From: Oceanihabitans sediminis
Lineage (GTDB): Bacteria; Bacteroidota; Bacteroidia; Flavobacteriales; Flavobacteriaceae
DNA length: 64,000 bases
Direction of reading: 5' to 3'
NCBI RefSeq assembly: GCF_003337215.1
Contig: NZ_QPIG01000001.1
Location: 372,001-436,000 of the forward strand
The notes beneath the pieces were generated by a model. It saw only the letters and a program-made list of their open reading frames with translations, was not told the DNA's origin and made no database searches. This document shows positions 10,307 to 19,036 of this stretch, piece by piece. The translations under genes and the position numbers were made by a program. Numbering within the stretch: position 1 is the stretch's first letter; the number at the start of each line of letters is the position of its first letter.

Positions 10307-10323
10307 TAGATCTACAGAAGCAA

Positions 10324-10773
10324 CTAGTTCAAGTTTCTTCTTTCAATAAAAAATCGCTTCATTAAAGCAGCAGCATCTTCTTCCATTACACCACCTTCTA
10401 TTTTAGTTTTAGGGTGTAATGTAGCACCCATTGCCTTACAACCTCTATGATCATCGGTAGCACCGTAAACTATTTTCGAAATCTGACTCCAATACAAAGC
10501 CCCTGCACACATTTGACATGGTTCTAAAGTCACGTATAAAGTACAGTTCTTGAGGTATTTTCCGCCTAAGTAATTAGCAGCCGCAGTAATTGCCTGCATT
10601 TCGGCATGAGCTGTAACATCATTTAATAATTCGGTTAAATTATGTGCTCTAGCTATAATTTTATTTTCAACAACAATAACAGCACCTACAGGGACTTCGC
10701 CTTTTTCAAGAGCAGCTTCGGCCTCTTGTAGTGCTTTCTTCATGAAATAAGTATCATCAAACGGATTTATCAT
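10324..10773 (-). CDS. tadA: tRNA-specific adenosine deaminase TadA
   Basis: 149 residues, typical of TadA. It deaminates A34 of tRNA-Arg(ACG) to inosine. The zinc and catalytic motifs are complete: TAHAEMQAI (His ligand, catalytic Glu) and LEPCQMCAGAL (two Cys ligands). The N-terminal FMKKALQEAEAALEKGEVPVGAVIV is characteristic of the TadA branch, compared with cytidine or guanine deaminases. It is transcribed divergently from dxs; the 91-bp gap between them must hold both promoters. Confidence 0.95.
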   Translation of the reverse strand: MINPFDDTYFMKKALQEAEAALEKGEVPVGAVIVVENKIIARAHNLTELLNDVTAHAEMQAITAAANYLGGKYLKNCTLYVTLEPCQMCAGALYWSQISKIVYGATDDHRGCKAMGATLHPKTKIEGGVMEEDAAALMKRFFIERRNLN

Positions 10774-10850
10774 TGTATCGGTTTTATCATTTTCGAATTA
10801 GTAAAAATACAATTTCAAATCGAAACTAGTATTGTATCATTTTCAAATAT

Positions 10851-10858
10851 TACATTTG
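10851..10858 (+). promoter_or_regulatory. -7 promoter element of dxs, unusually close to the start codon
   Basis: TACATTTG matches TAnnTTTG exactly and ends only 6 bp before the dxs ATG at 10865. Transcription would start at or next to the start codon, so the mRNA is probably leaderless. A TTG at 10832-10834 is the only -33 candidate and its spacing (16 bp) is short. Confidence 0.5.
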
Positions 10859-10864
10859 TATTAG

Positions 10865-12640
10865 ATGAAGAAGATTCTAGACCATATAAACTATCCAAAA
10901 GATTTACGTCTTTTAAAGGAAGAGCAGCTAACTAAACTCGCCAAAGAGTTACGTGCTTTTATTATAGATATTGTTGCTACAAAAGAAGGGCATTTAGGAG
11001 CAAGCCTAGGCGTTGTTGAACTTACTATTGCTTTGCATTATGTATTTAATACTCCGGAAGATTTATTGGTTTGGGATGTTGGGCATCAAGCCTATGTGCA
11101 TAAATTACTTACAGGAAGAAAAGCTGTTTTTCATACCAACAGACAGTTAGGGGGTATTTCTGGATTCCCAAAAAGAGAAGAAAGTGTATATGATACTTTT
11201 GGAGTGGGGCATTCTTCAACTTCAATTTCTGCTGCCTTAGGAATGGCAATTGCCTCACATTTAAAAGGGGAAACCAACAAACAACATATTGCGGTTATTG
11301 GAGACGCTTCTATAGCAAGCGGAATGGCTTTTGAAGGACTAAATCATGCAGGGGTTACCAATGCCAATCTATTGGTAATTCTTAACGATAACGCTATTGG
11401 AATAGACCCTAGTGTGGGCGCTTTAAAACAATATTTAACCAACGTAAAAAAAGGAACACAAAAGCAAGACAATATTTTTGAAGCCCTAAACTTTAATTAT
11501 TCGGGACCCATAGACGGACACGATCTTCCTGCTTTGATTTCAGAATTAGAACGACTTAAAAAGCTTAGTGGCCCGAAATTTTTACACGTAATAACCACTA
11601 AAGGAAAAGGTTTAAAGCAAGCAGAAGAAAACCAGGTGACTTATCATGCTCCTGGAAAATTCAATGCTTTAACCGGGGAATTACATCCAAAAGGAAATAC
11701 CGTTGAGCCACCAAAATACCAAGATGTTTTTGGTCATACTTTAGTGGAACTTGCAAAACAAAACAAAAATATAATTGGTATTACTCCAGCAATGCCAACA
11801 GGGAGTTCTTTAAAATATATGATGCGAGAATTTCCTGATCGCGCTTTTGATGTAGGTATTGCAGAACAACATGCCGTTACTCTAGCTGCGGGTATGGCTA
11901 CCCAAGGATATATTCCGTTTTGTAATATCTATTCTACCTTTTTACAACGTGCTTACGACCAAGTTATTCATGATGTAGCCTTACAAAAACTCCCAGTAAT
12001 TTTCTGTTTAGACAGAGCTGGTTTGGTTGGTGAAGACGGAGCAACCCATCATGGTGTTTTTGATTTATCGTGTTTAAGATGCATACCAAACCTCATTATT
12101 TTTGCTCCTAGAAATGAGATTGAGCTACGAAACATCTTGTACACAGCTCAGCTAGGATTAGATGCACCGATTGCTATTCGCTACCCTAGAGGAAGAGGGA
12201 ATAACCTAAACTGGAAACAAGCTTTCTCTCCTATTCCAATAGGGATAGGTCAATGCTTGAAAGAAGGAAAAGACATAGCGATTTTAAGCATTGGAACTAT
12301 TTGTGATAATGTTATAGAAGCAATAAATCTATTTGATGACGATGAAGGAATGGCTCACTACGATATGCGTTTTGTAAAACCTATAGACAAAACCTTGCTT
12401 CACGAAATATGTAAAAACCACAAAACCATTATCACCATTGAAGATGGTTCTATAAAAGGTGGTTTTGGAAGTGAAGTACTTGAATTTGTTTCAGAACAAG
12501 CATACCAAAACAAAGTACATATACTTGGTATTCCAGATAAATTTATAGAGCAAGGAACTGTAAATAATCTTCAAAAGATTATCGGACTGGATCCAGAAAG
12601 CATCGCTAATAAAATAAAGGAGATTAACGAATCTAACTAA
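10865..12640 (+). CDS. dxs: 1-deoxy-D-xylulose-5-phosphate synthase
   Basis: 591 residues, slightly shorter than E. coli Dxs (620). It condenses pyruvate and glyceraldehyde-3-phosphate using thiamine diphosphate, the first step of the MEP isoprenoid pathway, feeding menaquinone and carotenoid synthesis. Visible motifs: GHLGASLGVVELTIALHYVF; WDVGHQAYVHKLLTGR; the ThDP/Mg site GDASIASGMAFEGLNHAG with NDN; the second-domain DVGIAEQHAVTLAAGMA carrying the conserved Glu; and the transketolase C-terminal domain. The motif begins GDA instead of the usual GDG. Ends 18 bp before the convergent dGTPase stop. Confidence 0.96.
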   Translation: MKKILDHINYPKDLRLLKEEQLTKLAKELRAFIIDIVATKEGHLGASLGVVELTIALHYVFNTPEDLLVWDVGHQAYVHKLLTGRKAVFHTNRQLGGISGFPKREESVYDTFGVGHSSTSISAALGMAIASHLKGETNKQHIAVIGDASIASGMAFEGLNHAGVTNANLLVILNDNAIGIDPSVGALKQYLTNVKKGTQKQDNIFEALNFNYSGPIDGHDLPALISELERLKKLSGPKFLHVITTKGKGLKQAEENQVTYHAPGKFNALTGELHPKGNTVEPPKYQDVFGHTLVELAKQNKNIIGITPAMPTGSSLKYMMREFPDRAFDVGIAEQHAVTLAAGMATQGYIPFCNIYSTFLQRAYDQVIHDVALQKLPVIFCLDRAGLVGEDGATHHGVFDLSCLRCIPNLIIFAPRNEIELRNILYTAQLGLDAPIAIRYPRGRGNNLNWKQAFSPIPIGIGQCLKEGKDIAILSIGTICDNVIEAINLFDDDEGMAHYDMRFVKPIDKTLLHEICKNHKTIITIEDGSIKGGFGSEVLEFVSEQAYQNKVHILGIPDKFIEQGTVNNLQKIIGLDPESIANKIKEINESN

Positions 12641-12658
12641 TAAGCACTTCAAAAGGAC

Positions 12659-14005
12659 TTAAATATTAAAACTCAGTCCCTTGATTTTTTTATACTCCAT
12701 TATTGCTTTGCTATCAGACAATACAGAAACATAATTACATACGCTCAATAATCGTTTGTAAAGACTTTCCTCTTCAGTATTGATAGTATTTGGTAGCTTT
12801 TTTAGAATTATTTTATCGAACTCTGTTAGCGTTCCATCAAAATTATTATTTACCGCAGTGGTATAAATATGCAATAAGGTTTTTAATACTTCAAAACCTG
12901 AAACCTCTTTATCTAAAACCTCTGGCGAATTATATACATTATCAATACTTATTTTAATAATGTCGTTAATTTGTGCTTCGTACATGCTTTTATCTAAAAG
13001 AGCCGAACTAAACTCTCCTTTTAGTATAGCTTCTTCGTTTTTAATAAAAATATCCACCGCTTCATTAATTAAGGTATTAATCGTTAAAGCCCTTAAATAA
13101 CTAATTCTATCTTGAGTATTACTTAACTCATTGTATTTTTGAATATTAAGTGTATTTCTTACCAGCTTAATTAAATATTCCAAAGCATATTCCTCTTGGA
13201 TTAAACCAAGGTTAATTCCGTCTTCAAAATCTATGATGGTATAGCAAATATCATCTGCTGCTTCTACTAAATAAGTAAGTGGGTGTCGTGCATAGCTAAT
13301 ATCTGTTTCGCTTCTACTTATTAAACCTAAATCTGTTACCACATCTAAAAATGCTTCTTTTTCACTTTGAAAGAATCCGTATTTTTTATCTGCTATATGC
13401 TTTGTTGGCTTTTTAGGCAGAGACTCTTTTGGATATTTCATAAAGGCACCAAGAGTTGCATAGCTCAAGCGTAATCCACCCTCACGTCCTACTCTACTTT
13501 CGGTTAAAATTTTAAAACCGTTTGCATTTCCTTCAAAATCACATAAATCTTGATATTCTTTAGGGCTAAGCTGTTCTTTATATTTTTTTCCTGCTCCAGA
13601 TTTAAAAAACTCGCCAATAGCTTTTTCTCCTGAATGTCCAAAAGGCGGATTTCCTATGTCATGAGCCAAGGCTGCAGATGCTACAATAGCTCCAAAGTCA
13701 TTTGCATGGTAGCCGTGAATATTTTGCAAATGCGGATATTTCTCAAGAAGTTTAATCCCTACTTTTCTTCCTAGGGAACGACCAACCACACTTACTTCCA
13801 AACTATGTGTTAAGCGTGTATGAACAAAATCTGTTTGCGAAAGCGGAATTACCTGTGTTTTATCCTGTAAACTTCTAAATTCGGAAGAGAATATAATACG
13901 ATCATAATCTACTTCAAACCCTAATCGCGTTTCGTCTTGTTCTTTTCTTAATCTTTTATTGGTATCGCCAAAGCGCTTTAAAGAGAGTAATTGTTCCCAG
14001 TTCAT
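12659..14005 (-). CDS. dgt: Deoxyguanosinetriphosphate triphosphohydrolase (dGTPase), HD superfamily
   Basis: 448 residues, in the size range of the Dgt family. These enzymes cleave dGTP to deoxyguanosine and triphosphate and help control dNTP pools. The HD metal site is clear: TRLTHSLEVSVVGR, then LAHDIGNPPFGHSGEKAI. An N-terminal QLLSLKRFGD precedes FSSEFRSLQDKTQVIPL, which is typical of dGTPases. Substrate preference among dNTPs varies within the family, so dGTP is assumed. Confidence 0.93.
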   Translation of the reverse strand: MNWEQLLSLKRFGDTNKRLRKEQDETRLGFEVDYDRIIFSSEFRSLQDKTQVIPLSQTDFVHTRLTHSLEVSVVGRSLGRKVGIKLLEKYPHLQNIHGYHANDFGAIVASAALAHDIGNPPFGHSGEKAIGEFFKSGAGKKYKEQLSPKEYQDLCDFEGNANGFKILTESRVGREGGLRLSYATLGAFMKYPKESLPKKPTKHIADKKYGFFQSEKEAFLDVVTDLGLISRSETDISYARHPLTYLVEAADDICYTIIDFEDGINLGLIQEEYALEYLIKLVRNTLNIQKYNELSNTQDRISYLRALTINTLINEAVDIFIKNEEAILKGEFSSALLDKSMYEAQINDIIKISIDNVYNSPEVLDKEVSGFEVLKTLLHIYTTAVNNNFDGTLTEFDKIILKKLPNTINTEEESLYKRLLSVCNYVSVLSDSKAIMEYKKIKGLSFNI

Positions 14006-14084
14006 AGTATATAAATAATAAGGTGCAAGATAGTATTTTGAATGTTAAGAAATTATTTCGAAATAAAATAAAAACGCTTATTTC

Positions 14085-14134
14085 TTAACATTAAGCTAAC
14101 TGTTTTATTACTCTTGTTTAATGCTTAGTTAACA
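14085..14134 (+). promoter_or_regulatory. Pho-box-like 11-bp-phased repeats before the TonB receptor gene
   Basis: TTAACA at 14085, CTAACT at 14096 and TTAACA at 14129 all fall on one 11-bp register; the two positions between (ATTACT at 14107, TTAATG at 14118) are weaker matches. TTACTTTG at 14141-14148 is a near -7 element just downstream. The layout resembles Bacillus PhoP boxes (TTAACA repeats, 11-bp period). Similar pairs occur at 18724 and 20226. Regulation by PhoB/PhoP is an inference. Confidence 0.5.
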
Positions 14135-14184
14135 CCCTCTTTACTTTGTTGCGGTTTCTTTGCCCCAAGAAATTAAAACTAATA

Positions 14185-16998
14185 ATGAGAAAAATTTTAT
14201 TCATATTAACAGCATTTACTTCATTCATTAGCTACTCGCAATCGGCAGGCTCTTTATCAGGAAAATTAATTGATAAAGAATATAATAATGAACCTCTTGC
14301 TTTTGCAAATGTAATTATTAAAGGTACTTCTACAGGAACTACTTCAGACATGGACGGCCTTTACACCTTAAACAATCTAGCTCCTGGAAGCTACACCATA
14401 GCATATAGTTATGTTGGATACGAAACGCAGGAAGTACCTGTTGAAATCCTACCTAACAAAATTACTGTTGTAAATGTTAGCATGAGTGCGAGTTCCGCTT
14501 CCTTAGATGAAGTTGTAATTACTACCACTACCAAAAGAGAAAGCGAAACAGCTTTATTATTAGAACAAAAGAAAGCAGTTGAAATCAAACAAAGTATTGG
14601 TGCAGAAGAACTTTCTAGAAAGGGGGTAAGTGATGCCGCTGGAGCTGTTGCAAAAATTTCTGGAGTATCAAAACAAGAGGGTTCCAGCAATGTATATGTT
14701 CGTGGTTTAGGAGATAGATACTTGAATACAAGTATGAATGGTTTAGCATTGCCTTCAAACGATGTAAACAAAAAGAATATCGACTTAAATTTATTTTCTT
14801 CAGATGTGATAGAAAATGTTTCAATAAGCAAAGCATATTCTTCAAAATATTATAGTGACTTTTCTGCAGGAAATGTAGACATCAGTTCTAAAGATTATAA
14901 AGGAAACGGATTCTTTGAAGCTACCGTTAGCACTGGATTTAACACAAATGCAATTGACAAAAGCTTTGTAAGAAATGAAGGAACTGGATATTTTGGTTAC
15001 TACGGAAGATACAACCACAATCCATTTGCTGTTGTTTTATCCCATGGTATAGATCCTGAAAACGCAGGAACTCCTATGAATATTGGTTATGGAGCTTCCG
15101 CTGGAAAATCATTCGATTTAAATGATGAGTCTAGACTAAGTCTTTTTGCTACAGCTTCTTTTGAAAACAAATACAACTACAGAAAAGGTTCTGCAGTAGA
15201 TTATACACTTACCGAAAAGAAAGCCTTTATAGATAATGCCGAAGAATATGAATACGGTACAACTACAACTGCTATGGCTTCCATTAACTACAGAATAAAC
15301 AGCGATAACAGTCTTAAGTATAACTCCCTATTTATAAATAGTTCTTCTGATAAGATTGGCTATTTCGGAATAGATGGAAAAGGTAGATCTCGTGATGCTA
15401 TCTTAAACACAGACGAAGGTTTTTATCAAATGAATGCACAGTTTGATCAAACCCAAATGTTCGTTAACCAATTATTAGGAAATCACACTTCAGGAAAGCT
15501 TGATATAGATTGGGGATTTGGCTATAACTACGTATTCTCAAAACAACCAGACAGAAAACGTATAAGTGTAGAAAACTATCATTACGCTTTAGATAATGAT
15601 AGCAGCACCAACCCTACTTTTTATAGCAATGTGGTTTTTGATAACCAACGCTATTTTCAAAATATAGAAGATGACGAATACAACGGAAGATTAAATCTTG
15701 CTTATAACGCAAAGGAAAACCTAAAGTTTAACATTGGTTTCAACGGAAGAAGCAAACAAAGATCTTTCAATAATATTCGCTACGGATATGATATTATAGA
15801 TGCTGGTTACGGAATTACAGATGTAAATAATTTTGACAGCATTTTCAACCTAAACAACTTGAACCTTAACCAATCGGACAATGGTATTTACCAAATTCAA
15901 GTAATCAAGCCTACTCCTACTCTATCGAATATAAACCGACCGGGACAGTATGAAAATGCTTATAAAGGAAACCTTAATATTTACGCAGGATATTTTGATG
16001 CCGAAATTAAATCTGGTGAAAAATGGTTATTCGTTCCAGGAGTTCGTTTAGAATCTATCGAGCAGAAAATTGCTTTTAATGTTATCAACTTAGGAAACTT
16101 AGGAAATAGCGAAATCACTTCTAAACAGACTTTTGTACTTCCTACATTAAATGTGAAGTATGCCTTATCAGAAGATGCTAATTTACGTTTCTCTGCTAGT
16201 CAAACAGTTTCTATTCCAGAGTTTAAAGAAGTAGCTCCTTTTGTTTACGAAGACATTTCAACTAGAATGGGTGGAAATCCAGATTTATTAGAAAAAGGAT
16301 ATTCTAAAATTTGGAATCTAGATTTAAAGTACGAATGGTTCTTCAGTAAAAGCGAAATACTTTCTGTAGCAGCATTTACCAAAGAAATCAAAGATCCAGT
16401 AAACTTAGTAGTTGGTGCAGATGCCACAGGAACACAACGCTACTTTAGAACAGGTGATAAAGCAAATGTTTACGGATTGGAAGTAGAAATTAGAAAAAAC
16501 ATTCTAACAGATGATAATGACGACACAAAACTTTCTGCCGGACTTAACGCTACATATATGCATACAGAGCAAGACTTATATCGCTCTATCGACGGAAAAT
16601 TCTATGACGTAAGCTTCCAAGAAAGTGATGAAACTCTACAAGGTGCTTCTCCATTAATTCTAAATGCAGATATTAATTACTCTCCTACTTTCGGAAACTA
16701 CAAACCAACAGCCAACCTAGTTTTCTCTTATTTCTCTAATAGAATTGACGCATTAGGTTCTGGACAGTTAGGAAATATTATTGAAAAAGGAGTTCCCTCT
16801 TTAGATTTCATCTTAAAAAACAAGGTGAAAGAAAACTTTGAAATTAACCTTGGAGTGAAAAATATTTTAAACACAAACATAGATTATTACAGAGAAACTG
16901 TTTTAGGAGACATTTCTGTAAACTCTGCAAACGGAAAAGGTGTAACCGACTACAAAAGAGGAATAGACCTTAACCTACAACTTAAATACAAATTTTAA
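14185..16998 (+). CDS. TonB-dependent outer-membrane receptor with CarboxypepD-reg-like domain
   Basis: 937 residues. The ATG at 14185 begins a signal peptide (MRKILFILTAFTSFISYSQ); the frame stays open upstream only to a TTG that lies inside the promoter. After the signal comes a beta-sandwich domain (about 25-105, GKLIDKEYNNEPLAFANVIIKG...), then a plug domain (about 135-250) and a 22-strand barrel ending in LQLKYKF with the terminal aromatic residue. It should import a large or scarce substrate across the outer membrane using TonB energy. A lipoprotein gene follows after 43 bp, which suggests a receptor/lipoprotein pair. With the downstream porin and PiT genes, a phosphate-related substrate is plausible but unproven. 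Confidence 0.92.
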   Translation: MRKILFILTAFTSFISYSQSAGSLSGKLIDKEYNNEPLAFANVIIKGTSTGTTSDMDGLYTLNNLAPGSYTIAYSYVGYETQEVPVEILPNKITVVNVSMSASSASLDEVVITTTTKRESETALLLEQKKAVEIKQSIGAEELSRKGVSDAAGAVAKISGVSKQEGSSNVYVRGLGDRYLNTSMNGLALPSNDVNKKNIDLNLFSSDVIENVSISKAYSSKYYSDFSAGNVDISSKDYKGNGFFEATVSTGFNTNAIDKSFVRNEGTGYFGYYGRYNHNPFAVVLSHGIDPENAGTPMNIGYGASAGKSFDLNDESRLSLFATASFENKYNYRKGSAVDYTLTEKKAFIDNAEEYEYGTTTTAMASINYRINSDNSLKYNSLFINSSSDKIGYFGIDGKGRSRDAILNTDEGFYQMNAQFDQTQMFVNQLLGNHTSGKLDIDWGFGYNYVFSKQPDRKRISVENYHYALDNDSSTNPTFYSNVVFDNQRYFQNIEDDEYNGRLNLAYNAKENLKFNIGFNGRSKQRSFNNIRYGYDIIDAGYGITDVNNFDSIFNLNNLNLNQSDNGIYQIQVIKPTPTLSNINRPGQYENAYKGNLNIYAGYFDAEIKSGEKWLFVPGVRLESIEQKIAFNVINLGNLGNSEITSKQTFVLPTLNVKYALSEDANLRFSASQTVSIPEFKEVAPFVYEDISTRMGGNPDLLEKGYSKIWNLDLKYEWFFSKSEILSVAAFTKEIKDPVNLVVGADATGTQRYFRTGDKANVYGLEVEIRKNILTDDNDDTKLSAGLNATYMHTEQDLYRSIDGKFYDVSFQESDETLQGASPLILNADINYSPTFGNYKPTANLVFSYFSNRIDALGSGQLGNIIEKGVPSLDFILKNKVKENFEINLGVKNILNTNIDYYRETVLGDISVNSANGKGVTDYKRGIDLNLQLKYKF

Positions 16999-17041
16999 AA
17001 ACAATTTAAACACAACTCAATTACAATTAAACTTAAAAACA

Positions 17042-18220
17042 ATGAAAAAATTTATTTTAGGAATTTCCTTAGTAAGCGTGCTTTTCTCTTGCTCAACAGA
17101 TGACACTTCAGACATTATCATCAACGATAACAGCACTGTAAACAATAACAACGGCGGAAGCAACGATACAGACGAATGTATTTATCTTTCTGGAACCTAT
17201 GTAGAAGACTTAACTTTAGATGCAGACAAGTGCTACAAAGTAAACGGATCTTTAATCATGGCAGAAGGAACCACTTTAACTGTACCTGCAGGTATGACTG
17301 TTGAAGCTTTAGCTGCTGGAGCAAATGTATATATCGCTATTTCTCAAGGAGCAAGAATTATTGCAAACGGTACAGCTGCTAAGCCAATCGTATTTACATC
17401 AGACGCTTCTTCTCCTGCTGCAGGAGATTGGGGAGGTTTAATTCTTTTAGGAAAGGCTCCTATCAACTCGGTAACAGGAACATCTACTTCCACTTCAGAA
17501 ATTGCTAGTTTACCATTTGGAGGAGCAGATGCAGCAGACAACTCAGGAAGCTTACGTTATGTAAGAGTAGAATATTCTGGAGGTGCTGCAGATGGACAAT
17601 CTGAAAACAACGGATTCTCTTTTTACGGTGTTGGAAACGGAACAACAGTAGAATACATTCAAGCATACGAAGGAAAAGATGATGGTGTAGAATTCTTTGG
17701 CGGAACAGTAAACGCTAGTTATGTTTCTGTAGTAAACGCACAGGATGATTCTATTGACTGGACAGAAGGTTATACAGGAACAATTACTCATGCATACATC
17801 AAGCACGGTGCTAGTCATGATAAAGGAATTGAAGCAGATGGGTACAATACAGATTTTAGTAATGCTGCAGGTTATTTCTCTAAACCAACAGTAAACAACC
17901 TTACAATTATTGGTTTAGGATCTGCAACAGGTAACGAAGCTATTAGATTAAGAGCTGGAACTCAAGGAATCTTCAATAATGTTTTAATTGAAGGATTTAC
18001 TGAAGGTTTCGATCTAGATGGAGATGCTGGTAACAATCCAACTGGAGCTGGAGTTTTAAGTGGAGACTTAAGCGTTACAGATATTACTTTTACAGATGTA
18101 ACTCTTAACATGAAAAACGATACAGCAGAAACCTTTACAGAAGCAGAATTTATTTCTGGTAACGGAAACGGTACAGGAACAGATTATGCTACTTGGGGAG
18201 CTTCTTGGACAGTAGAATAA
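17042..18220 (+). CDS. Beta-helix-type surface lipoprotein paired with the TonB receptor
   Basis: 392 residues. The signal MKKFILGISLVSVLFSC ends at a lipobox Cys17, followed by an acidic, Asn/Ser/Asp-rich linker of the sort that directs surface export in Flavobacteriia. The body has repeated turns rich in Gly, Asn and short beta stretches (GTAAKPIVFTSDASSPAAGDWGGLILLGKAP, VRVEYSGG, IKHGASHDKGIEADG), typical of a right-handed parallel beta-helix. Its place 43 bp after the receptor implies a substrate-binding partner of it, much as SusD serves SusC, although it is not a SusD homologue. The ligand is unknown. Confidence 0.8.
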   Translation: MKKFILGISLVSVLFSCSTDDTSDIIINDNSTVNNNNGGSNDTDECIYLSGTYVEDLTLDADKCYKVNGSLIMAEGTTLTVPAGMTVEALAAGANVYIAISQGARIIANGTAAKPIVFTSDASSPAAGDWGGLILLGKAPINSVTGTSTSTSEIASLPFGGADAADNSGSLRYVRVEYSGGAADGQSENNGFSFYGVGNGTTVEYIQAYEGKDDGVEFFGGTVNASYVSVVNAQDDSIDWTEGYTGTITHAYIKHGASHDKGIEADGYNTDFSNAAGYFSKPTVNNLTIIGLGSATGNEAIRLRAGTQGIFNNVLIEGFTEGFDLDGDAGNNPTGAGVLSGDLSVTDITFTDVTLNMKNDTAETFTEAEFISGNGNGTGTDYATWGASWTVE

Positions 18221-18241
18221 ATAGGTTGAATTAGTCAAAAC

Positions 18242-18276
18242 AAAAAAAGCATCTTAAAATTAAGATGCTTTTTTTT
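18242..18276. terminator. Bidirectional terminator between convergent genes
   Basis: Stem AAAAAGCATCTTA / TAAGATGCTTTTT with A and T runs on both sides. It serves the receptor/lipoprotein operon on the plus strand and the MORN-like gene on the minus strand. Confidence 0.9.
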
Positions 18277-18294
18277 GTTTTAACAGATAGCTTT

Positions 18295-18657
18295 TTAATT
18301 ACTTAGTGCTACTCCAGACGAATTCGTCCAAGAAACCACACTAGCTATAGCGTTTTTGTTGTAATCTACTTCTTTTAAAGTTTTATCATTCCAATAAAAC
18401 CATTTGCCGACTTTTTTCCCATTATCATAATTTCCAGAAACTGTTTTCTTACCTTCCTGATCAAAACTTAACCACTCCCCTTGAAGTTTACCATCTGCAG
18501 TATAGAATCCTGTTTGACTCACTACTCCATTGTCATGATAGTACACAACCTCAATAAATCCGGTTTCCTTATTAAGTTTTAATGTTCTCTCCTGCTGCGC
18601 AAAAGAAGCCACTGAAATCATAAAGACAAAAAATAAAATAAATTGCTTCTTCATCAT
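18295..18657 (-). CDS. Secreted MORN/YwqK-like repeat protein
   Basis: 120 residues with a signal peptide (MMKKQFILFFVFMISVASFAQ). The mature part consists of short repeats of the form YHDNGVVSQTGFYTADGKLQGEWLSFDQEGKKTVSGNYDNGKKVGKWFYW, spread over several turns, typical of the YwqK/MORN_2 family. Some members are annotated as antitoxins, but there is no toxin gene beside this one and it has an export signal, so that name is not supported here. Role unknown. Confidence 0.8.
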   Translation of the reverse strand: MMKKQFILFFVFMISVASFAQQERTLKLNKETGFIEVVYYHDNGVVSQTGFYTADGKLQGEWLSFDQEGKKTVSGNYDNGKKVGKWFYWNDKTLKEVDYNKNAIASVVSWTNSSGVALSN

Positions 18658-18723
18658 TATTATGGGTTTTAATTAATATTAATTCAAATATAAGAAAATT
18701 ATTAACACCTACATAACTTTCGC

Positions 18724-18741
18724 TTAACATTAATTTAACAT
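18724..18741 (+). promoter_or_regulatory. Pho-box-like direct repeat in the gap upstream of the porin
   Basis: TTAACAT at 18724-18730 and again at 18735-18741 form a perfect 7-bp direct repeat with an 11-bp period; a weaker ATAACT sits one period upstream at 18713. This is the best of the three such sites here. It points toward the plus strand, away from the minus-strand MORN-like gene whose start is 66 bp away. Confidence 0.5.
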
Positions 18742-18959
18742 TAAAGTTTTAATTACTTGAATACAAATAATCTAAGTTATTTTAAATTAGATTGCTTTTA
18801 ATAATTAATTAATATTGGCTTGACCTATAGTTTACTTATAAGATGGATATTTGCTTGTATTTTAAAGTACATTAGAAGTATTTCATATAATCTATTAGTT
18901 TTTGTCGACTATATTATCATGAATTCTATAGGCTGCCTCAGGCCAAGGCAGCCTTTTTT
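18742..18959 (+). ncRNA. Candidate small RNA or attenuated leader ending in an orphan terminator
   Basis: The 379-bp gap between the MORN-like gene and the porin holds no convincing reading frame, yet it ends with a strong plus-strand terminator (GGCTGCCT / AGGCAGCC then TTTTTT, 18931-18959) that lies behind no plus-strand gene. The Pho-box-like repeat at 18724 would drive a transcript into it. This would give an RNA of roughly 200 nt, or a leader whose termination controls the porin. The RNA start is not defined. Confidence 0.35.
18931..18959 (+). terminator. Orphan intrinsic terminator upstream of the porin
   Basis: GC-rich 8-bp stem GGCTGCCT / AGGCAGCC, loop CAGGCCA and six T. No plus-strand coding region ends before it, and the porin ATG is 78 bp further on. 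Confidence 0.85.
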
Positions 18960-19036
18960 CGTTTATTAAAATTTAATGATTTGGAAACATTAACTTCACG
19001 AAAATTTAAGTTCTTTGCAACGACAAAAACTATAAA

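Noticed and set aside
14146-14184. Upstream TTG starts of the TonB receptor, and likewise of the MarC (29873) and serS (54665) genes
   Set aside because: Each TTG falls within the -7 promoter element; the ATGs downstream start proper signal peptides or conserved N-termini.
14609-14850. Minus-strand frames within the TonB receptor gene (14409-14845)
   Set aside because: Shadows of the receptor's coding pattern; no independent start context or motif.
18295-18657. Antitoxin role for the YwqK-like gene
   Set aside because: It has an export signal and no partner toxin gene; only the repeat family is supported.
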